64,000 nucleotides of DNA from Streptomyces sp. CGMCC 4.7035 (GTDB taxonomy: Bacteria; Actinomycetota; Actinomycetes; Streptomycetales; Streptomycetaceae): the NCBI RefSeq assembly GCF_031583065.1, contig NZ_CP134053.1, positions 7,543,001 through 7,607,000 of the forward strand, written 5' to 3'. The notes under the pieces are model-generated. The model was not told the origin of the DNA and searched no databases. It saw nothing but the letters and a program-made list of their open reading frames with translations. The position numbers and the translations under genes were made by a program. Below, one piece after another: positions 24,645-32,205 of this stretch. How positions within the stretch are numbered: position 1 is the first letter of the stretch; the number at the start of each line of letters is the position of its first letter.

Positions 24645-25694
24645 CTAACCCACCCCTGACAGCAGGTCCGCAGCGAGCAGTTCGTCACTGTACGTGTTCG
24701 AACTCATACGCTGGGTCCGTACCCATGCCCGCTTCAGGAACAGGTGCGTCTCGGCCTCCCACGTGAAGCCCATGCCACCGTGCACCTGAAGGCAGTCGCG
24801 GGCGCCGCGGAGGGCCGCGTCGTCGGCGAGCAGGCGGGCCGCGGCGATGTCGAGGGGATCGACGGTGACGGCGGCCGCGTACACCGCCGCGCGGGCCGTC
24901 TCCACGCGCACCAGGCTCTGCGCACACAGGTGTTTGACCGCCTGGAACGCCCCGATCGGCTGCCCGAACTGCTTCCGGGTCCGCGCGTACTCCACCGCGA
25001 GCTCGCAGGTCCGGGCGGCGCCGCCGAGTTGTTCGGCGGCGGTGAGGAGGACGGCGACAGGGTCCGGCTCGTCGTCCGCGGAGGCACCTGGCGATACGCC
25101 CGCGGAGCCGCCCGGCAATGCCCCCGCGGAAGTGCTCGGCGATACGCCCGCGGAACCGCCCGGCGATACGCCCGGCAAAACGCCCGCGGAAATGCCCGGC
25201 GATACGCCCGCGGAAGCGTCCGGGAAAACGTCCGGCGAGGCCTCCGGGGACCGTGGCAGCCTGTGCAGGGGGGTCAGCGGGTCCACGGATACGAGCGGTA
25301 CGGCGCCGGTCGCGTCCCCCCGTACGACGTCCGCCTCCGTCAGCCACTCCACCAGGCCGCCGGAGGCGGCCGTGACCACCGTCTCCCCCGTCGCCGCGCC
25401 CGCCACCTCCCCCGCCGCGAGGTGCGTGGCCACCAACGGGCCGGGCAGCAGCGCCCGTCCCGCCTCCTCGAAGGCCAGCACCGCCTCGGGCAGGCCGAGT
25501 CCGACCCCGCCCTCCGCCTCCGGCAGCCGCAACGCGAAGAACCCGGCCTCGCCCAGCTCCCGCCAGAGCGCGCGGTCGAGCACGCCCGGCCGGTCGGCCG
25601 CGGCCCGCAGCGCCTCCCGGCCGAAGCGGCCCGCGAGCAGTGCGCGCACCCCCGCTTTCAGCGCCCGCTGGTCGTCGGTGAGTTGGAAGTGCAC
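24645..25694 (-). CDS. Acyl-CoA dehydrogenase (GGxGFTWE type) with internal repeat linker
   Basis: 349 residues. N-domain FQLTDDQRALKAGVRALLAG and C-domain TRKQFGQPIGAFQAVKHLCA ... VHGGMGFTWEAETHLFLKRAW. The middle domain is short and contains a ~60-residue Ser/Ala/Gly/Pro insertion (about residues 150-210; SAGVSPGG-like octads) coded by 24-bp tandem repeats. Pairs with the SxxIQ-type dehydrogenase whose stop lies 7 bases upstream; such adjacent pairs form alpha2beta2 enzymes on bulky CoA esters. GTG 25694 chosen from the conserved start of the fold. Confidence 0.85.
   Translation of the reverse strand: MHFQLTDDQRALKAGVRALLAGRFGREALRAAADRPGVLDRALWRELGEAGFFALRLPEAEGGVGLGLPEAVLAFEEAGRALLPGPLVATHLAAGEVAGAATGETVVTAASGGLVEWLTEADVVRGDATGAVPLVSVDPLTPLHRLPRSPEASPDVFPDASAGVSPGISAGVLPGVSPGGSAGVSPSTSAGALPGGSAGVSPGASADDEPDPVAVLLTAAEQLGGAARTCELAVEYARTRKQFGQPIGAFQAVKHLCAQSLVRVETARAAVYAAAVTVDPLDIAAARLLADDAALRGARDCLQVHGGMGFTWEAETHLFLKRAWVRTQRMSSNTYSDELLAADLLSGVG
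25090..25250. repeat. 24-bp in-frame repeat inside an acyl-CoA dehydrogenase gene
   Basis: Six or so units of 24 bp (one of 36), for example CGGCGATACGCC then CGCGGAACCGCC, encode Ser-Ala-Gly-Val-Ser-Pro-Gly-rich octapeptides. All lengths are multiples of three. The insertion lies between the substrate-binding middle domain and the C-terminal helical domain. Confidence 0.85.
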
Positions 25695-25701
25695 GGATCG
25701 G

Positions 25702-26856
25702 TCACCGTCCCTTCGGAAGCCCCAGGATGCGTTCGGCCACGATGTTCTGCTGGATCTGCGAGGTGCCGGCCGCGATCGTGTACGACAGGGACGACAGCCG
25801 GTCGAGGACCCACGGACGGTCGAGGTCGAGACAGTCCGCACCCAGCACCTCGGCGGCGGCGTCGTACAGTTCCTGACGCGCGTGCGAATACCTCAGTTTG
25901 AAGACCGAACCCCCTGTGCCCGGCACTCCGCCGGTCTGCTCCGCCTCGCTCACGTTCCACTGCGTGAGCCGCCACAGGGCGCGGAACTCCGCGTTGAGCC
26001 TGCCCAGCCGGCATCTGAGCGGGGTGTCGTCCCAGCGGCCGTTCCTCCTGGCCTCGCGGGCGAGCTCGCGAAGGACACGGCGGCAGGCCACCACCTCGCC
26101 CACGAACGCCGTGCCGCGTTCGAAGGAGAGCGTCACCATGGTCACGCGCCACCCGTCGTTCTCGGCACCGACCCGGCCCGCCACCGGAACCCGCACCTCG
26201 TCGAGGAACACCTCCGCGAACTCGTTCGAACCGGCGAGCGTCCGCAGCGGTCGTACGGTGATGCCCGGCGCGTCCATGGGCATCGCCAGCCACGTGATCC
26301 CCTTGTGCTTGGGCGCGTCCGGGTCCGTGCGGACCAGTAGTTCGCACCAGTCGGCGACTTCCGCGTGGGAGGTCCAGATCTTGGACCCGCTCACCACGTA
26401 GTCGTCGCCGTCCCGCCACGCGCGCGTGCGCAGCGACGCGAGGTCCGAGCCCGCGTCCGGTTCGCTGAACCCCTGGCACCAGACCTCCTCGCCGCGCAGC
26501 ACCGGCGGCAGCCAGCGCGCCCGCTGCTCGGGCGTGCCCTCGGCGGCGATCGTGGGTCCCGCGTGCAGCAGCCCCACGAAATTGGCTCCCACGTAGGGTG
26601 CGCCCGCGTTTTCGGTCTCCTCCAGGAAGATGAGGTGCTGGGTGGGGGTGGCTCCCCGGCCGCCCGCGTCCACGGGCCAGTGCAGACCCGCGTACCCGGC
26701 GTCGTACAGCATCCGCTGCCAGCCCAGGTCGTACGCGCGCCTGGCGGGCCAGTCGGCGGGGGACGGCTTCGGGGGCAGCGTCGGCAGCACCTTGTCCAGC
26801 CACTCGCGCAGCCGGGCCCGGAACTCCTCCTCCTCGGGCGTGTACGAGAGGTCCAT
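25702..26856 (-). CDS. Acyl-CoA dehydrogenase (SxxIQ type)
   Basis: 384 residues. GFSEPDAGSDLASLRTRAWR and VSGSKIWTSHAEVADWCELL in the flavin domain; C-terminus TIAAGTSQIQQNIVAERILG. Complements the GGxGFTWE-type subunit directly downstream. Its ATG overlaps the stop of the amidohydrolase gene (TAATG at 26854-26858), so amidohydrolase and both dehydrogenase subunits form one coupled operon under operator site 9. Confidence 0.9.
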   Translation of the reverse strand: MDLSYTPEEEEFRARLREWLDKVLPTLPPKPSPADWPARRAYDLGWQRMLYDAGYAGLHWPVDAGGRGATPTQHLIFLEETENAGAPYVGANFVGLLHAGPTIAAEGTPEQRARWLPPVLRGEEVWCQGFSEPDAGSDLASLRTRAWRDGDDYVVSGSKIWTSHAEVADWCELLVRTDPDAPKHKGITWLAMPMDAPGITVRPLRTLAGSNEFAEVFLDEVRVPVAGRVGAENDGWRVTMVTLSFERGTAFVGEVVACRRVLRELAREARRNGRWDDTPLRCRLGRLNAEFRALWRLTQWNVSEAEQTGGVPGTGGSVFKLRYSHARQELYDAAAEVLGADCLDLDRPWVLDRLSSLSYTIAAGTSQIQQNIVAERILGLPKGR

Positions 26857-28049
26857 TACCTGTCGAGGTCCAGGTCCAGCATGCGGATCGCGTTGCCGCG
26901 CATCAGCTTGTGGACCGTCTCGTCGTCGAGGCCCTTCACATGGTCGAGGGCGACCTCCTTGGTGTGCGGGAAGGTCGAGTCGACGTGCGGGTAGTCGGTT
27001 TCGAAGGTGGCGTTGTCGCGGCCGACCACGTCGAGGGACGCGACGCCGTGCTTGTCGCGGAAGAAGCAGCAGAAGATCTGCCGGTAGTAGTACGTCGACG
27101 GCGGCTCGGGGATCAGGTCGCGCACGCCGCCCCAGGCGCGGTGCTCCTCCCAGACGTCGTCGGCGCGCTCCAGGGCGTAGGGGATCCAGCCCATCTGCCC
27201 TTCGGAGTAGGCGAGCTTGAGCCGCGGGAACTTCACCAGCACCCCGCTGAACAGGAAGTCCATCATCGAGGCCATCGCGTTGTTGAAGGAGAGCGAGGCC
27301 TGCACGGCGGGCGGGGCGTCCGGGGAGGCGGCCGGCATCTGCGACGACGACCCGATGTGCATGTTCACCACCGTGCCGGTCTCCTCGCAGACCGCGAAGA
27401 ACGGGTCCCAGTGACCGGAGTGGATGGAGGGCAGTCCGAGGTGGGTGGGGATCTCGGAGAAGGTCACCGCCTTCACGCCACGGGCGGCGTTGCGCCTGAT
27501 CTCGGCGACCGCGAGGTCGATGTCCCACAGGGGGATCAGGCACAGCGGGATCAGCCGGCCGCCGCTGTCGCCGCACCACTCCTCGACCATCCAGTCGTTG
27601 TAGGCGCGCACGCAGGCCAGGGCGACCTCCTTGTCGTGCGCCTCGGCGAAGGTCTGTCCGCAAAAGCGCGGGAAGGTCGGGAAGCAGAGGCTGGCCTCGA
27701 CGTGGTTGAGGTCCATGTCCTTGAGCCGTTCGACCGGGTCCCAGCAGCCGCGCCGCATCTCCGCGCGCGTGATGCCCTCCAGGGTCATCTCGTCGCGGTC
27801 GAAGCCGACGGCGGCGATGTTGCGTTTGTACGGGAACTTCAGGTCCTCGTAGATCCACCAGTCCGTCGGCGGGCCGTCCGGGTCCATCGTGATCTGGTAC
27901 TTGCCGCCGATGTACGCCAGCTCGCCGATTCCGGCGGTGAGCGGCTTGGGCCCGCGGTCCTGGTACTTCTTCGGCAGCCAGGTCTCGAAGAGGTGCGCGG
28001 GCTCGATCACGTGGTCGTCGACGCTGATGATGCGGGGCAGTTCCGTCAT
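26856..28049 (-). CDS. Amidohydrolase-family (ACMSD-like TIM-barrel) protein
   Basis: 397 residues. Metal ligands fit the amidohydrolase_2 pattern: SVDDHVIEP near the N-terminus, a barrel His in VVNMHIGSSSQ, and the terminal Asp in ETDYPHVDSTFPHT. This family includes decarboxylases and hydrolases of aromatic and ring-cleavage intermediates; members of this exact length with DDHVIEP starts accompany FadE clusters in actinobacteria, function unproven. ATG 28049, operator 25 bases upstream, first gene of a three-gene operon. Confidence 0.87.
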   Translation of the reverse strand: MTELPRIISVDDHVIEPAHLFETWLPKKYQDRGPKPLTAGIGELAYIGGKYQITMDPDGPPTDWWIYEDLKFPYKRNIAAVGFDRDEMTLEGITRAEMRRGCWDPVERLKDMDLNHVEASLCFPTFPRFCGQTFAEAHDKEVALACVRAYNDWMVEEWCGDSGGRLIPLCLIPLWDIDLAVAEIRRNAARGVKAVTFSEIPTHLGLPSIHSGHWDPFFAVCEETGTVVNMHIGSSSQMPAASPDAPPAVQASLSFNNAMASMMDFLFSGVLVKFPRLKLAYSEGQMGWIPYALERADDVWEEHRAWGGVRDLIPEPPSTYYYRQIFCCFFRDKHGVASLDVVGRDNATFETDYPHVDSTFPHTKEVALDHVKGLDDETVHKLMRGNAIRMLDLDLDR

Positions 28050-28073
28050 GGTTCCCCTCCGACCCCAATTACC

Positions 28074-28086
28074 TGACGGTTCGTCA
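28074..28086. promoter_or_regulatory. Operator palindrome, site 9
   Basis: TGACGGTTCGTCA, flanked CC and GATT, 25 bases before the amidohydrolase start. Confidence 0.7.
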
Positions 28087-28648
28087 GATTAACTCTAGGG
28101 GAAGGTTCACACATTTCCTCTGGGATCGGTAGTGATGCGTCATCCGTCGGTGTCATGACGCGCGTCAGACACCCGCCACGGCGTCGTACATGTCTGCACA
28201 GATCGAATGCGTGACCTTTCCATGAGGGTGCCGTTGATCGGACGACAGCATCGTGGGCGGGAAAGGGGTGCCGGTGAGCCAGAGGCTGCCGCTGGGCGAG
28301 GGTGAGACGGCCCGCACCGCCTGTGCCCGTGGTGTGCTGCGCGGGGGCGTGGTGGAGCAGACGAGCGAGGTGCTGTCGGCTGCTGTGCACACGGGCCGGA
28401 ACCGGCTGCCTCGCGCAGCCCACCGGCACCAGGGCGTGACGACGATCAGCACACCCACCACGGGCCGACACCGGCCACGAGGAGCAGCACTGGGCGCGGG
28501 CTTCCACCTGCACGCCCACGCCACCCCTCCACGGTGGGCAGAGCCCGTGCTGGACACCAATCCTGCACAGATCGCTCAGCTGATCAGAGACGCTAGTCCC
28601 GCACCTCTGGACCGACAAGGCGGCGAGGCCTACGCTCCCCCCACTATC
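28087..28648. other. Divergent intergenic region, no supported gene
   Basis: About 560 bases between two operator sites. It contains a perfect 12-bp palindrome TGACGCGCGTCA at 28156-28167, one base shorter in spacing than the regulon sites, preceded by GATGCGTCAT at 28133. Frames open on both strands are Cys/His/Arg-rich and lack homologous-looking domains. Confidence 0.4.
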
Positions 28649-28661
28649 TGACTGGTCGTCA
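28649..28661. promoter_or_regulatory. Operator palindrome, site 10
   Basis: TGACTGGTCGTCA flanked by TC and GCT, 17 bases before GTG 28678; the ribosome site lies between site and start. Confidence 0.65.
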
Positions 28662-28677
28662 GCTAAAGGGGGTCGTT

Positions 28678-30189
28678 GTGAACGAGACCGCGCACGCGCT
28701 GGGCACGTCCCGGACGCTGTGGGAGCTGGTCGCCCGCCGCGCCGCCCTCACCCCCGACCGGCCCGTCCTGCTCCAGGACGACCGTGCCCTGAGCTTCGGT
28801 GAGCTGCGTGAGCGGGCCGAGCGGGTGGCCGCGGGGCTGTACGGCATGGGCGTGCGCCCCGGCACGGTGGTCGCCTGGCAGCTGCCCACGCGTATCGAGA
28901 CGGCCCTGCTGTCCTTCGCGCTGGCCCGCCTCGGCGCCGTGCAGACGCCGGTCATCCCCTTCTACCGCGATCGCGAGGTCGGCTTCGCGCTGCGGGAGTC
29001 GAGGGCGGAGTTCTTCGCGGTGCCGGGCACCTGGCGGGGCTTCGACCACATGGCGATGGCGCGGCGGCTCGGCGCGAAGGGCGTCTTCGAGGCGTACGAA
29101 GGCGACGACCTGCCCGGCGGGGACCCGTCCGTCCTGCCTCCCCCGCCCGCCGACGGCACCTCGGTCCGCTGGATCTACTGGACCTCCGGGACGACCTCCG
29201 ACCCCAAGGGCGTCCTGCACACGGACCGTTCGCTGATCGCGGGCGGGTCCTGCCTCGCGCACGCGCTGCGTCTGTCGGAGCACGACGTCGGCTCGATGGC
29301 CTTCCCCTACGCGCACATCGCAGGGCCCGACTACACGGTGATGCTGCTGTTGTACGGATTCCCGGCGGTGATGTTCGAGCAGTTCGCACTGCCGGAGGCG
29401 CTGGAGGGCTATCGCAAGCACGGGGTGACGGTGGCCGGCGGGTCGACGGCCTTCTACTCGATGTTCCTGGCGGAGCAGCGCAAGCAGCCGGGGACCCCCG
29501 TCATCCCGACCCTGCGGCTGCTCGCGGGCGGTGGGGCGCCCAAGCCGCCCGAGGTGTATCACTCCGTCGTCCGGGAGATGGGCGTGCAGCTCACCCACGG
29601 GTACGGCATGACCGAGGTGCCGATGATCACCATGGGGGCGCCGGACGACTCGGCCGAGAACCTGGCGACGACGGAGGGGCGGCCGCCGGAGGGGATGGAG
29701 ATACGGATCGTCGACGGGGAGGTACGCCTACGGGGAGAGGCCGTCTGCCAGGGGTATCTGGACCCGGCTCAGACGACGGAGGCGTTCGACGAGGACGGCT
29801 TCTTCATCACGGGCGACCTCGGCCTGCTGACCGACAGCGGTCATCTGGTGCTGACGGGGCGCCTCAAGGACATCATCATCCGCAAGGGCGAGAACGTCTC
29901 CGCGAAGGAGATTGAGGACCTGCTGCACCAGCACCCCGCCGTCCAGGACGCGGCGGTGATCGGACTTCCCGACGAGCAGCGCGGCGAAAGGGTCTGCGCG
30001 GTCATCGAACAACCGCCCGGGGCGGAGGCACTGACCTTGTCCGCTGTCACCTCGTATCTGCGGGCGGAAGGGCTGTCCGTGCACAAGCTGCCGGAGCAAC
30101 TGGAGGTGGTGGACGCCCTTCCGCGCAACGAGACCCTGCGGAAAGTGCTCAAGTACAAGCTGCGGGAGCGCTACTCGGGGACGGTGTAG
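28678..30189 (+). CDS. AMP-forming acyl-CoA synthetase (cyclohexanecarboxylate-CoA ligase-like)
   Basis: 503 residues with the adenylation motifs in order: WTSGTTSDPKGVLHT (A3, ~162-176), GYGMTEVPMI (A5), FITGDLGLL (A7), GRLKDIIIRKGENVSAKEIE (A8) and the A10 lysine region NETLRKVLKYKLR. It activates a carboxylic acid as CoA thioester; the set of neighbours suggests an alicyclic or branched acid. AAAGGGGG before GTG 28678. Operator site 10 is just upstream. Its 3' end overlaps the opposing EF-hand gene by 19 bases. Confidence 0.9.
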   Translation: MNETAHALGTSRTLWELVARRAALTPDRPVLLQDDRALSFGELRERAERVAAGLYGMGVRPGTVVAWQLPTRIETALLSFALARLGAVQTPVIPFYRDREVGFALRESRAEFFAVPGTWRGFDHMAMARRLGAKGVFEAYEGDDLPGGDPSVLPPPPADGTSVRWIYWTSGTTSDPKGVLHTDRSLIAGGSCLAHALRLSEHDVGSMAFPYAHIAGPDYTVMLLLYGFPAVMFEQFALPEALEGYRKHGVTVAGGSTAFYSMFLAEQRKQPGTPVIPTLRLLAGGGAPKPPEVYHSVVREMGVQLTHGYGMTEVPMITMGAPDDSAENLATTEGRPPEGMEIRIVDGEVRLRGEAVCQGYLDPAQTTEAFDEDGFFITGDLGLLTDSGHLVLTGRLKDIIIRKGENVSAKEIEDLLHQHPAVQDAAVIGLPDEQRGERVCAVIEQPPGAEALTLSAVTSYLRAEGLSVHKLPEQLEVVDALPRNETLRKVLKYKLRERYSGTV

Positions 30190-30683
30190 TAGCGGGCGAA
30201 CGCGGCCACGATCTCCGCCTCGCCGACCTTGCCGTCACCGTCCGCGTCGAGCGCCGCCGCGACCGCCCTGGCGATGTCCTCGCTCACGCCGAGGGCCCTC
30301 AGGACACGGACGGTCTCCTCGACCGTGGCGGCGCCGTCGCCGTCGCCGTCCGCCACGGCGAGCGCCGCGTGCAGGAAGGGGCGGGCGATCTCCGCGAACC
30401 GCTCGGGGTTGTCCCGCAGCCGCTTGACCGCGCCTCCCACGAACTCCTCGCGGGTGATGCGCTGGTCGCCGTCCCGGTCCGCTATCCCGGCCATGCCCTG
30501 CCAGAACGCCTCAGCCCCGGCGTACAGGGCCTGCCCCTGCTCGGAGCGGGCCGCGGTGCCGAACTCGGCGAGGACGGCCTTGGCCGCCCCGCTGAAGTCC
30601 TCGCGGTCGATGGAGCCGTTGCCGTCCTGGTCGAAGGTGGCGAACCGCGCGGCGATCCTGCGCTCGTAATCGGTGCTGACCAT
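30171..30683 (-). CDS. EF-hand calcium-binding protein, calerythrin-like
   Basis: 170 residues with four EF-hand loops: FDQDGNGSIDREDF (~17-30), ADRDGDQRITREEF, VADGDGDGAATVEE and LDADGDGKVGEAEI. The third loop has small residues at the -Y/-X side chain positions and may be weak. Length and loop spacing match calerythrin-type actinobacterial cytosolic calcium buffers or sensors. ATG 30683. Its neighbours (STAS protein, sigma factor) suggest a signalling locus. Confidence 0.92.
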   Translation of the reverse strand: MVSTDYERRIAARFATFDQDGNGSIDREDFSGAAKAVLAEFGTAARSEQGQALYAGAEAFWQGMAGIADRDGDQRITREEFVGGAVKRLRDNPERFAEIARPFLHAALAVADGDGDGAATVEETVRVLRALGVSEDIARAVAAALDADGDGKVGEAEIVAAFARYYTVPE

Positions 30684-30851
30684 GTGTTCTCAGGCCGCCT
30701 TACATGCTGTCGGGTACATCTCGCTCGGAGCGTACGACGCCTCGGGCCTCCGGTGAGACGGAAAACGGCGCTTGTACCAAGACCGCAGGAATTCTGGGAC
30801 AACAGTGTGGCTGTCCTGCGACTTTCCACGGACCTCGCTGTGCCCGCGCGG

Positions 30852-31268
30852 TTACGCCGACAGGGGGCGCGCCTCCTCGTCGGTGGCCGAGGTGACGTCC
30901 GGGTAGACGTCGAAGAGGCGGCGCACGCCGAGGGCGGCGAGGACCCGGTTGACGTGCGAACCGCCGCCGCCCTCGGCCCCGTTCGCGCGGGAGGTGCCCC
31001 CCTCGGCGCCGTGGCCGGGCAGGATCAGCCTGAGCCGGCCACGGCAGGAGCGGATCAGACGGCGGGTGGCGATCAGCACGCCGACGCCGCTGGAGTCGCA
31101 GAAGACGACCTCGGAGAGGTCGAGGACCAGACGGTGGCGGCCGTCCGCCACCGCGTCGTGCACCCGCTGGCGCAGTACCGGTGACGTCACCAGGTCCAGT
31201 TCGCCGGCCACTTTGAGCACGGCCCACTCGCCGCGCTCCCCGAAGGTCACTTTGAGCGTCACCGCCAC
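30852..31268 (-). CDS. STAS-domain anti-sigma factor antagonist
   Basis: 138 residues. SpoIIAA/RsbV-like core: LKVAGELDLVTSPVLRQRV and the phospho-acceptor VVFCDSSGVGVLIATRRL (Ser at about residue 60). A ~25-residue loop rich in Gly/Ser (ANGAEGGGGSH) before the last helices is unusual. Would bind an anti-sigma kinase when unphosphorylated. GTG 31268. Divergent from the sigma factor at 31630. Confidence 0.9.
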   Translation of the reverse strand: MAVTLKVTFGERGEWAVLKVAGELDLVTSPVLRQRVHDAVADGRHRLVLDLSEVVFCDSSGVGVLIATRRLIRSCRGRLRLILPGHGAEGGTSRANGAEGGGGSHVNRVLAALGVRRLFDVYPDVTSATDEEARPLSA

Positions 31269-31629
31269 GCCTCCCGTTCGCCCGCACCCCGACCAAAAAC
31301 GGAAGCTGTCCCTACGCTTCCTTCAGCGCGGCTGCCCCGACGTTCCTCTATGAAACACCGAACTCGCGATCGAAAGCGGGTAGCAGATGAGCCATTTCAA
31401 TCGGCAACGGTCTCGTTCGCTCAGGTCCGCTCTGGGGCCGTGGGGGTGGGCGCCCGCCCGAAGCGCCGGTCCTGCCGTGGCCCGCTCCTACCACTTACGG
31501 CTCGTCAAGGGGCGCACATTGCCGCAAAGGGGCGTGCGTTGTCCGACGTGCCGACTACATTCGAGGAGGCAGGGGACGCAGGCTGGACCGGAACAGGGCA
31601 CCGGGCACGACCAGGGGTGAGGGGGCAGC
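31269..31629. other. Divergent promoter region between STAS and sigma-factor genes
   Basis: 360 bases without a gene. A GGGTAG hexamer at 31379-31384 preceded by GAAAC and CGAACT elements is reminiscent of a stress-sigma (SigB-like) -10 box facing the sigma gene, but spacing is imperfect. AGGGG before ATG 31630 is the likely ribosome site. Confidence 0.35.
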
Positions 31630-32205
31630 ATGGCGAAGAAGGACGCACCGCCCCGGTGGGACCGCAAGATGCAGCAGCGACTCGCACGCGGCGAGGCGGC
31701 TGCGCTGGGTGAGTTCTACGACCGGTTCGCCTCGCTCGTGCACGGCCTGGCCCATCGCGTACTCGAGGACGAGGAGGCGGCCGACGGCATCACGCGCGAG
31801 GTGTTCGCCCACGTCTGGGAGAACCCCGAGTCGTACGACCCGAAACAGGGCCCCCTGCGGACCTGGGTCGCCACGCTGACCCACCGGCTCGCCGTGCAGC
31901 GGCTGCGCGCTACCGAGACCGCGGCACTCGCCCGGGGCGGCGGCCGGGGCACGCCGGAGGAGCTGGAGCGCAAGGTGCGCCGCGCCTCGGTCGCGGCCCG
32001 CGCGGACTACATCGTGACATCGATGCCGGTTCCGCTGCGCGCGGCGCTGGAGCGGGCGTACTTCCAGCGCCGGGACTACCGCCAGACCGCGGCCGACCTC
32101 GGCATCACGGAGGACGAGGCCCGCCGCCGCCTCCGCCTGGGCCTGCAACTCCTGGCCACGGCCCACGACACGGGCCCCTCGCCCGAACCGGGGGCCGCGT
32201 GGTGA
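31630..32205 (+). CDS. ECF-like RNA polymerase sigma factor
   Basis: 191 residues. Region 2 is FYDRFASLVHGLAHRVLEDE ... VFAHVWENPESYDP ... GPLRTWVATLTHRLAV (residues ~29-97); region 4 is LRAALERAYFQRRDYRQTAA followed by LGITEDEARRRLRLGLQLL (~137-178). The region 4 HTH lacks the usual LPxxxRxvl start, so this is a divergent member. GTGA overlap with the next gene (32202-32205) marks a sigma/anti-sigma pair. Confidence 0.9.
   Translation: MAKKDAPPRWDRKMQQRLARGEAAALGEFYDRFASLVHGLAHRVLEDEEAADGITREVFAHVWENPESYDPKQGPLRTWVATLTHRLAVQRLRATETAALARGGGRGTPEELERKVRRASVAARADYIVTSMPVPLRAALERAYFQRRDYRQTAADLGITEDEARRRLRLGLQLLATAHDTGPSPEPGAAW

Noticed and set aside
24170..24688. Minus-strand frame between the ATPase and dehydrogenase genes
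   Set aside because: High Cys/Met/Trp content, no third-position GC bias and overlap with the end of the dehydrogenase gene.
28156..28167. TGACGCGCGTCA as an eleventh regulon operator
   Set aside because: Arm spacing is 12 instead of 13 bp and the flanking TC/GWTT bases are missing; kept only as a note.
28046..28618. 190-codon minus frame in the divergent gap
   Set aside because: Begins inside the gap and runs through the amidohydrolase promoter and operator; composition random (Cys/His/Arg), no ribosome site.
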